Shown here: positions 6,745 to 12,764 of the stretch, in pieces | Position numbering within the stretch: the first letter of the stretch is position 1 | Layout of the letters: each line of letters begins with the position of its first letter | Origin: Deltaproteobacteria bacterium | GTDB lineage: Bacteria > Desulfobacterota > DSM-4660 > Desulfatiglandales > Desulfatiglandaceae | Reading direction: 5' to 3' | Assembly: GCA_003646995.1 (NCBI GenBank) | Contig: QMLZ01000065.1 | Span: 1 to 12,764, forward strand | Length of the DNA stretch: 12,764 nucleotides | Notes under the pieces: model-generated | The model's database searches: none | Seen by the model: the letters and a program-made list of their open reading frames with translations, nothing else | Told to the model about the DNA's origin: nothing | Translations under genes and position numbers: made by a program

Positions 6745-8065
6745 GTATTGTCTCCCTATAGGCCTGTACCGTTTTCCTGGCAGCTTGCTCCCAAGTAAAA
6801 TTCTTTAGCACTCTCCTATAGCCTTTTACTCCTAATGTTCTTGCCTTCTCCTGGTTTCTCAACACCTCCAGTAGGGCGTAAGCCAACGCATCGCTGTCTC
6901 CAGGAGGTACCAGCATCCCAGCATCGCCAACAACTTCTGGAAGCGCTCCACCCGTAGTGCTTATGACCGGCACCCCACAGGCCATGGCCTCAGCAGCAGG
7001 TAACCCAAACCCTTCATAAAGAGACGGAACAACCGCAACCCATGCACGGGCATAATGGCTGACCAGCTCCTCATTACTCACCCTGCCTGTAAACTTGACA
7101 ATCTCCCCTATACCTAACTCACTCACTAGATGCCTGATCCGACCGTTCTCTTTCGGCGTCCCTATTACAACCAGGTTCACCGGTTTTATAACATGAACCC
7201 TCTTAACGGCTTTTAACAGGTAATGAAGGCCTTTCAAGGGGATATCACTGCTGTTTGTCACAATCACCCTATTTCTATCGCGCTCAACACCGTCAACAGG
7301 CCTGAACAGAGATGTATCAACTCCGTTTGGTGCCACTATAAATCTATCCCTCGGGATCCCGAACTCCCTTGCAATGTCATCTCTGGCGGACTTTGACACG
7401 GTAATTATGTGGCCTAGCCTCTTGGATACCCTCTTCTGCATTCCCACAAACGAATACCAGCGCATTATCTGAGCCTTACGCATCATGTTGGGGGCCGCCC
7501 TTAAAGCTGTATTTCTATCCACTGTTATGGGGTGATGAATGGTGGCAACAGTGGGAATAAATCGCTTTACAGCCAGCAGCCCGTAAGAAAGGCTTTGATT
7601 GTCATGCACGATGTCGTACTGTTGGAACCTATTGCGGAGAAATAAAAAGGCCCTGAGGCCAAAGGTGAAAGGCTCGGGAAAACCCATAGTACAAACGCTT
7701 AGCCACTCCACTAAGTTTATGGGATTTATCAGCTCCCTGAGAGAAGGAATGCGGAATAATGCTTCTGGATTATATAGGTCCAAGCATGCTAGCCTGTGCA
7801 AGCCTATGCGTGGATCCAGCTGGATATCAGGAGGCCCGGTAACTACCTCCACGTGATGCCCTAAGTCCTTCAATGCTCGACTCAAGTTCCTTATGTATAC
7901 TCCCTGTCCCCCGCAATGGGGATTGGTACGGTAACTCAATAGACAGATGCGCAGGGGGCGATCGAAATCCCAGGGTCTAGCTCTTGACGCGTCCGAGGCC
8001 ATGCCAGCACCAGCTTTCCCGGGTGTTACATTGTGCTGTATAATGTTTGAATGAGGGACAATCAT
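6710..8065 (-). CDS. GT4-family glycosyltransferase (GT-B fold)
   Basis: A 451-residue retaining glycosyltransferase that would transfer a sugar from a nucleotide-sugar donor. The N-terminal acceptor domain opens with RICLLSYRTNPHCGGQGVYIRNLSRAL (39-65), whose GGxGxY loop is typical of GT4. The linker holds APNGVDTSLFRP (245-256). The C-terminal donor domain has VVIGTPKENGR, FTGRVSNEEL and the E-x7-E motif EGFGLPAAE (E351, E359), then GVPVISTTGGALPEVVGDAG. There are no membrane segments, so it would act at the inner face of the cytoplasmic membrane or on soluble acceptors. Start ATG 8065 has no clear ribosome binding site; ATG 8002 (MASDASRARP) would also keep the whole domain. It opens the three-gene block and begins 55 bases after the aminotransferase stop. 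Donor and acceptor cannot be told from sequence. Confidence 0.88.
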   Translation of the reverse strand: MIVPHSNIIQHNVTPGKAGAGMASDASRARPWDFDRPLRICLLSYRTNPHCGGQGVYIRNLSRALKDLGHHVEVVTGPPDIQLDPRIGLHRLACLDLYNPEALFRIPSLRELINPINLVEWLSVCTMGFPEPFTFGLRAFLFLRNRFQQYDIVHDNQSLSYGLLAVKRFIPTVATIHHPITVDRNTALRAAPNMMRKAQIMRWYSFVGMQKRVSKRLGHIITVSKSARDDIAREFGIPRDRFIVAPNGVDTSLFRPVDGVERDRNRVIVTNSSDIPLKGLHYLLKAVKRVHVIKPVNLVVIGTPKENGRIRHLVSELGIGEIVKFTGRVSNEELVSHYARAWVAVVPSLYEGFGLPAAEAMACGVPVISTTGGALPEVVGDAGMLVPPGDSDALAYALLEVLRNQEKARTLGVKGYRRVLKNFTWEQAARKTVQAYRETIRDHHRPQQTQN

Positions 8066-8120
8066 TTAATCCATTGGCAAATCGGCTGCCGTGGAATCAT
8101 AGGGGATGAGCACCTAAGTG

Positions 8121-9257
8121 TCAAGAAAGTGAAAGGTAGGAATCCAGGGCCTGGAAAAAATGCGTTACGTCATCCTCGTTGTTGTAAAAATGGGGTGAAA
8201 GGCGGATCTTTCCGTTCCGTTCCGAGACCATTACATTATGCTTCTGCAGGTGCAGGTAACACCTCGTTGCATCCCCAGGAGGTATGAAGTACAAAATCCC
8301 TGACCGTTCCTCCCTATCCAGTGGGCTGGCGATCTTTAGCCCCCTACTTTTCAGTCCTTGGATAAATAGGTCGTTTGTTGCAAGCACCTTGTCCCTTATC
8401 TGGTCAACCCCCACCTCCAATAACAATTCTACCGCCGCTCCCAAGGCATAGATCCCAAACAGATTTAGCGTGCCTGGTTCAAACCGCGCACAGTCCCGCT
8501 TTAATTCGAAACGGAGATCAAAAAACTCTTCTTCATCAATCACGCTCTTCCATCCTACGTGAGTAGGGTGAATCAAATCCCTCACCTCGTGTGAAACAAA
8601 GAGAAGGCCGCATCCCATGGGTCCCAGCAACCATTTTTGCCCCCCTGCAGCAAGAACGTGAATTCCGTACTTCTTCACGTCCACAGGAATAACACCAATG
8701 CTCTGGATGCCGTCCACACACAGAATAAGACCCTTCTCTTTGCAAAGTTCACCGAGGCCCTCGAGATCGCAGTAGTGTCCCGAAGCAAAATCGACAGAAC
8801 TAACTGTGATCATCTTCACCCCTGGCTTCAAGGCCGTCGCCACATCCTTAATCGAGAATCGTCCCTCCCGCCTTTTTACCACAACCACCTCCACACCAAC
8901 ACGCTCGAGATTCATCCAAGGATAGATGTTGGAGGGAAAGTCAGGCTGAATGCTCAGAACCTTCTCACCTGCTCTCCAGGCAAAACCGGTTGCGATGATG
9001 CTCAGACCTTCGGACGTATTGGATATGAAAGCCACATCCCTTGCCTCCGCCCCTATGAGTCTGCCAAGTAGATCCCGAACCTCTTTCTCTCTGGCCTCCC
9101 ACTGGGAATAATATGCTATCCCATCCATTGACATCTGTCTGGCAAGAGTCTTTACTGACTCCATGGCGCGCCTTGGCAAGGGACTTACCGCTGCGTGATT
9201 GAGAAAGCAGTACCTCTCGGTAATGGGAAATTCTGATCGGTAGGATTCAATGCCCAT
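8121..9257 (-). CDS. Class V PLP-dependent aminotransferase (cysteine desulfurase/IscS-like fold)
   Basis: A 378-residue fold-type I PLP enzyme. N-terminal NHAAVSPLPRRAM (20-32) is the anchor usual in this class. TSEG (81-84) contacts the PLP phosphate, VDGIQSIGVIPVD (181-193) holds the ring-binding Asp (D182), and AGGQKWLLGPMGCGLL (204-219) holds the Schiff-base lysine K208. The QKWL..P.G.G context fits the class V branch of isopenicillin N epimerase-like and CsdA-like proteins more than housekeeping IscS, and I see no Cys-containing desulfurase loop near the C-terminus. Candidate reactions are therefore racemisation or epimerisation, lyase or transaminase chemistry. ATG 9257 is chosen; ATG 9302 would add a highly basic stretch that only mirrors the overlapping GGDEF gene. 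The start overlaps the GGDEF stop by 11 bases, so the genes are coupled. Confidence 0.82.
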   Translation of the reverse strand: MGIESYRSEFPITERYCFLNHAAVSPLPRRAMESVKTLARQMSMDGIAYYSQWEAREKEVRDLLGRLIGAEARDVAFISNTSEGLSIIATGFAWRAGEKVLSIQPDFPSNIYPWMNLERVGVEVVVVKRREGRFSIKDVATALKPGVKMITVSSVDFASGHYCDLEGLGELCKEKGLILCVDGIQSIGVIPVDVKKYGIHVLAAGGQKWLLGPMGCGLLFVSHEVRDLIHPTHVGWKSVIDEEEFFDLRFELKRDCARFEPGTLNLFGIYALGAAVELLLEVGVDQIRDKVLATNDLFIQGLKSRGLKIASPLDREERSGILYFIPPGDATRCYLHLQKHNVMVSERNGKIRLSPHFYNNEDDVTHFFQALDSYLSLS

Positions 9258-10605
9258 CGGGTGTCGTCTTCTTGGCGTTTTTTTCTTTGTACAGCTCTTC
9301 ATCAGCCCTTTCTATCAGCTTTTCAACTGTATCGTCCTGTTTGGCCTCTGCAACGCCGCAGCTAATGGTGAGCCGGATTTCACCTTTCTTATGGGATACG
9401 AACTTAATCTTGGCCAGGTTCTTCCTGAAGGCCTCAACCCTTTCTAGGGCCATGGGTCGCCCCATCTTCTCAATGATTACTGCAAACTCGTCACCCCCGT
9501 ACCTTGCAATGAAATCGCTCTCCCTGAAGGATGCCCTGAGGCATTCCCCCACCTTCTTCAGAACCTTATCTCCAGCCACATGCCCGAAGGTGTCATTGAT
9601 CTGTTTGAAGCCATCCACGTCAAGCATGATGAGTGAAAAGGGTTCGCCAACATCCTTGGCTCGTTTCAGTGAACTCTCAATTCTAAGGCCGAAGGCCTTT
9701 CTATTATAAAGGCCTGTCAACCCATCCTTCATGGCAACTGTCTTTAATTCCTCCGCCTTTTTGGACATCTCTTGGGCGTGTCTTTCTGCCTCGGCTATGC
9801 GCTTTTGGAGGCGCTCCATATTTTCCTTGGCAGCTTTTGCCCTTTCCATCTCCTGTTTTTTTCTTAAGGACACCACCTCTCTTATTTTCTTAATCTTTTC
9901 CAATACCACAGATTTGATTTCATCAATCGTGGTATGAATATCAAAGGATCTAACGATGGAACCCATCTCTTGATTTATGTTCATCTCAAAATATTCTATT
10001 TCCTTTATTCTTTCCTCTCCCGCAAAATCCTTTGTGAGGGTCTTTTCCAGCTCCTTTATTTGAGACAACAAAACTATAAACGTCTGATTAATGTACTTGA
10101 AATCGCTCTCTATTTTGCTTCTCAGTGATCTTATAAACTCCGAAAAAGACTTAGAGGCCGCTTCAAAGTCCCCAGCTCCTACCGTCTCACTGCACTTAAT
10201 TTCCACCAGTGAGGCCCTTTGACTCAAGGGACTGTCAAGGGGATAAAGATCCTCTGTCACTGCAAGTATCATCCTGCGCACAGTCCTACATGCAGAGGCC
10301 ACCGCCTCTTTCAGATCCCTCAGCCTTGCTATCTCTTCAGGCGACACAGTATCAATCTCACCAGCAAGGACCTTTGTTTTCAGCAAGTTGAGCTGCTGTT
10401 CAATAGCCTCAAATTCTAATTCCTTTTTTGGGTCCAGCAACTTGCCTAATTCTTCGATTTCTTTGGAAATTCCAGGATACTTAGAAGCAACGAGTGACAA
10501 TGCATTAATAAGACCTATCAAAAGCTCCTTCTCATGGTAGAAGGCCTTTTCAAGGTCGAAAAGCTCCCGCTTCAGGTTCTTGATTTCCCTTTCCAGATCT
10601 TCCAC
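9247..10605 (-). CDS. Cytosolic coiled-coil diguanylate cyclase (GGDEF)
   Basis: A 452-residue protein that would make cyclic di-GMP from two GTP. The catalytic domain occupies residues about 285-445: DGLTGLYNRKAF (294-305), LDVDGFKQINDTFGH (328-342) with a metal-binding Asp, and ARYGGDEFAVI (367-377), an intact GGDEF at 370-374. An RxxD inhibitory site (RESD, 361-364) sits five residues before GGDEF, so product feedback is likely. The N-terminal 290 residues are helical with heptad-like stretches at 1-30 and 245-292 and a middle region without a known sensor; no membrane span is seen. It may dimerise through the coiled coil and sense a partner protein. The start is GTG 10605, 12 bases after the DUF6125-like stop, with only a weak GGAA ribosome binding site. 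No EAL or HD-GYP domain is attached. Confidence 0.92.
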   Translation of the reverse strand: MEDLEREIKNLKRELFDLEKAFYHEKELLIGLINALSLVASKYPGISKEIEELGKLLDPKKELEFEAIEQQLNLLKTKVLAGEIDTVSPEEIARLRDLKEAVASACRTVRRMILAVTEDLYPLDSPLSQRASLVEIKCSETVGAGDFEAASKSFSEFIRSLRSKIESDFKYINQTFIVLLSQIKELEKTLTKDFAGEERIKEIEYFEMNINQEMGSIVRSFDIHTTIDEIKSVVLEKIKKIREVVSLRKKQEMERAKAAKENMERLQKRIAEAERHAQEMSKKAEELKTVAMKDGLTGLYNRKAFGLRIESSLKRAKDVGEPFSLIMLDVDGFKQINDTFGHVAGDKVLKKVGECLRASFRESDFIARYGGDEFAVIIEKMGRPMALERVEAFRKNLAKIKFVSHKKGEIRLTISCGVAEAKQDDTVEKLIERADEELYKEKNAKKTTPDGH

Positions 10606-10617
10606 TTTCCAAAATTC

Positions 10618-11130
10618 CTATTGTCTCAGATAGAAACGCCACTTGCAAAACATGTCGTCTGGATGTGGATCCGGTGGAGCAAATAGACATTCCACCTGGA
10701 TTCTAGGGTCTATCACCTGGGCGAATCCTTCGAACTCTCCGCGGTGCATCTCCTTGCAAACGAATTCCTTAAGCCCTCTTCTAAGCCTGGCCTCCTGTGT
10801 GGGGCAAGAAGACACCGTAATCTCAACTGATTCCTTTTCCTTGCGAATATCATATCCCACCAATATGCACCAAGGAAAAAGCCTTAATGCTTCCACAAAT
10901 CCCTCAAGTCCCCCTTTCTTAATGGAAAACCTTTTGAGAAGGTCCTTTGCGGCCATACCAGAGACCCTGCGCCAAACCTGCTCATTGATTCTTTCGGCGG
11001 TGGGCTGATCAAAGCGTTCCGCAACATAAATAAACCAAAAGGCGTCAACAACGCGGTAATGCCAGAGAAGAAATTCGATATATTTCCTCAGTTCCTCTTC
11101 GCCCATTCCCTCAAAGATTCTCATGTCCAT
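10618..11130 (-). CDS. DUF6125-like cytosolic protein, unknown function
   Basis: A 170-residue soluble protein, all one domain. It resembles the DUF6125 family, whose members end in a Cys-rich segment of the type CPTQ...R..G..EF.C...H.GEFEGFA..IDPRI...[15 protein letters not shown]. Here the Cys/His set is C109 (SSCPTQ), C124 and H128 (VCKEMHRG), C144 (VECLF), H152 (DPHPDD) and C157 (MFCKWRF), which could bind a metal or form a catalytic site. The N-terminal half is helical ([29 protein letters not shown]). The family name is from memory and the function is unknown. ATG 11130 follows GGGGGGAG with an eight-base spacer. It starts 20 bases after the citrate synthase stop and ends 12 bases before the diguanylate cyclase, so it is probably cotranscribed with both. 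Confidence 0.65.
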   Translation of the reverse strand: MDMRIFEGMGEEELRKYIEFLLWHYRVVDAFWFIYVAERFDQPTAERINEQVWRRVSGMAAKDLLKRFSIKKGGLEGFVEALRLFPWCILVGYDIRKEKESVEITVSSCPTQEARLRRGLKEFVCKEMHRGEFEGFAQVIDPRIQVECLFAPPDPHPDDMFCKWRFYLRQ

Positions 11131-11150
11131 AATGCTGCTCCCCCCACGGG

Positions 11151-12458
11151 TTAGGGTGAATTCTGCCCGTCATTGCCATTGCTGCTTCGCTCGTCAATAG
11201 GTACGTAATGACGTTCTTCATTCCCTATATAGATCTGGCGCGGCCGGTACAGCTTCCAGTCAGGGTCGAATCGACCCTCCTTCCACTGGCTGATCCACCC
11301 CGGCAACCTACCTATTGCAAACATTACCGTAAACATGTTGAGGGGTATGCCTATTGCCCTTAATACTATACCACTGTAAAAATCCACATTGGGATACAGA
11401 TTATGATCTATAAAATAAGGATCTTTTATGGCTATTTCTTCCAAACGTTGAGCAACGTCCAAAAGGGGATCCTTCCTCTTAAGCTTGCCAAGAATAGTGT
11501 CACAGGTCTTTTTCATAATCTTTGCTCGAGGATCATAGGTCTTGTAAACTCTGTGACCAAACCCCATTAACCTGAATGGGTCTTTTTTATCCTTTGCCCT
11601 TTCAATAAATGGCCTCGGATCCCCGCCGTTGTCGTGGATTTGCTGCAGCATTTCCACCACTGCCTGGTTGGCGCCTCCGTGCAAGGGCCCCCACAGCGCT
11701 GAAATACCTGCTGATATGGCTGCATACACATTGACCCTGGCACTGCCCACCAATCTCACGGCAGCTGTTGAACAGTTCTGTTCATGGTCAGCATGTAAAA
11801 TCCAAAATACTTCTAAAGCCCTGACTATATCCGGATCAATAACATAGGGCCTCACCGGACTGTGGAACATCATATTCAAGAAATTAGCGCAATAGGTGAG
11901 GTCATGGCGCGGATATATTACCTTGTGGCCGCGAGAAATCTTGTATGACATGGCAGCCATTGTCCTAACTTTGGACAATAGTCGTGCAAAAGTTACATCC
12001 AATTCCTCCTCAGGTATGTCCCTGTAAAACTCCCTCAACGCATTAACCATTGAAGAAAGGATCCCCATAGGATGGGCCCGGCGAGGAAAATTTTCAAAAA
12101 AGTGACGCATATCTTCATGGACAAGGGAATGATCATTCAACCTAACCGAAAAACGTGTGAGTTCCCGCCTGGTGGGAAGATGCCCGGTTATCAGGAGATA
12201 AGAAGTCTCCACAAACGTGGAGTGCTCAGCCAGTTCCTCTATTGGAATGCCGCGATAGCGAAGAATACCCTTTTCACCGTCCATAAAGGTTATGGAACTC
12301 TTGCATGCTCCTGTATTTGCAAACCCTGGATCGTAGGTTATGAGTCCTGTCCTTGAGCGCAAGGTTGATATGTCAATTGCTCTTTCACCTTCGCTTCCTT
12401 CTATAATTGGGAACTCATAGGTTTTCCCGTCTATTGTTAACGTAGCTGTCTTGGTCAT
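11151..12458 (-). CDS. gltA: Citrate synthase
   Basis: Condenses oxaloacetate and acetyl-CoA to citrate, the entry step of the citric acid cycle. At 435 aa it is the usual length for the hexameric bacterial (E. coli GltA-like) type with an N-terminal extension. The catalytic triad is complete: H260 (GPLHGGANQ), H302 (GFGHRVYK) and D359 (NVDFYSG), matching E. coli H264, H305 and D362. [19 protein letters not shown] (222-240) is the family signature, and RPRQIYIG near the C-terminus is usual. The C-terminal tail after residue 420 is short and polar. ATG 12458 is preceded by GGAGGGG (12466-12472) with a seven-base spacer. It is the first gene of a tight run with the DUF6125-like, GGDEF and aminotransferase genes, an unusual company for gltA. 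Nothing suggests methylcitrate synthase, but si/re stereochemistry cannot be read directly. Confidence 0.96.
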   Translation of the reverse strand: MTKTATLTIDGKTYEFPIIEGSEGERAIDISTLRSRTGLITYDPGFANTGACKSSITFMDGEKGILRYRGIPIEELAEHSTFVETSYLLITGHLPTRRELTRFSVRLNDHSLVHEDMRHFFENFPRRAHPMGILSSMVNALREFYRDIPEEELDVTFARLLSKVRTMAAMSYKISRGHKVIYPRHDLTYCANFLNMMFHSPVRPYVIDPDIVRALEVFWILHADHEQNCSTAAVRLVGSARVNVYAAISAGISALWGPLHGGANQAVVEMLQQIHDNGGDPRPFIERAKDKKDPFRLMGFGHRVYKTYDPRAKIMKKTCDTILGKLKRKDPLLDVAQRLEEIAIKDPYFIDHNLYPNVDFYSGIVLRAIGIPLNMFTVMFAIGRLPGWISQWKEGRFDPDWKLYRPRQIYIGNEERHYVPIDERSSNGNDGQNSP

Positions 12459-12690
12459 CTATACACCCCTCCCTACGAATAGCACTGTGTTGCAAGAAAC
12501 CCCGATTAAGGCGAGGGCTAGATCAATCCGCAACCCGCCCCCAAATAGTAAAGAAGCGATCTTAACAAAAAATAATTCCCTATTCCAGGATGAAATCGCA
12601 GCACAAGTAACCTCTCCCCAGCGATAGAACAAAGAAAGGGTGAGTAGAACGCTGGCAGGTAGCTTTAAGGGCCTGGATCATAGTTCGCTG
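12459..12690. other. Intergenic region upstream of gltA
   Basis: These 232 bases hold no gene I can support. They should contain the gltA promoter on the minus strand, but only poor pairs were seen (for example TTGCGG with TTAATC at 18 bases). No strong terminator follows the partial ORF that ends at 12691. Confidence 0.35.
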
Positions 12691-12764
12691 TCATAAGTCA
12701 AGCGCCTTTTTTATCTCGTCATCACGGTGTCCTATGATAATGGTATCACCAATAATTATTGTCG
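12691..12764 (-). CDS. C-terminal end of an unidentified protein, cut by the window edge
   Basis: On the minus strand, an open frame enters from the right edge and ends in TGA at 12691-12693. Its last residues are TIIIGDTIIIGHRDDEIKKA then LDL. The pattern of a hydrophobic strand, a turn, a strand and a closing charged helix looks like a genuine protein terminus, not chance frame. The family is not recognisable from 23 residues. It lies upstream of gltA on the same strand, 232 bases away. Confidence 0.4.
   Translation of the reverse strand, partial: TIIIGDTIIIGHRDDEIKKALDL

Noticed and set aside
9258..9302. Basic N-terminal extension (MKSCTKKK...) of the aminotransferase
   Set aside because: It is the shifted-frame reading of the GGDEF gene's C-terminus, and the family normally starts near MGIES.

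Overview
The window reads as chromosomal DNA from an anaerobic or microaerophilic bacterium of moderate G+C, most likely of the Desulfobacterota ('deltaproteobacterial') type. This rests on a peroxiredoxin with an in-frame UGA (selenocysteine) at its active site, a PerR-type regulator, a B12-binding-type radical SAM protein and a c-di-GMP synthase. The assignment is an inference; no rRNA or other phylogenetic marker is present.

Left end (1-1091, plus strand): a small unrecognised ORF with a good ribosome binding site, then a 206-residue class I methyltransferase that runs convergently into the next block.

Peroxide-defence block (1088-3200, minus strand). Transcription runs from perR (start about 3126), through a wrecked katG (1890-2475), into a peroxiredoxin gene (1088-1699). 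The peroxiredoxin looks broken into two ORFs. The stop between them is a UGA exactly where the family has its peroxidatic cysteine (FTFV-UGA-PTEL), and a hairpin that fits the bacterial SECIS rules lies just downstream. It is best read as one selenoprotein gene (PrxU type). katG, by contrast, has lost most of its coding sequence, and one of its deletions has a microhomology footprint. The locus seems to have lost its haem peroxidase and kept a selenium-dependent one, both presumably under PerR.

Middle (3368-4948, plus strand): a B12-binding-type radical SAM protein, divergent from perR.

Glycan/modification block (4998-8065, minus strand): a GT4 glycosyltransferase, a methyltransferase and an alpha/alpha-toroid (prenyltransferase/terpene-cyclase-like) protein, with overlapping reading frames. 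They probably build or modify one glycosylated product, whose identity is not known.

Right block (8121-12458, minus strand): citrate synthase, a DUF6125-like cytosolic protein, a coiled-coil GGDEF diguanylate cyclase and a class V aminotransferase, tightly packed. The last 74 bases hold the C-terminal end of another minus-strand ORF. No tRNA, rRNA, CRISPR array, insertion sequence or phage gene was found.
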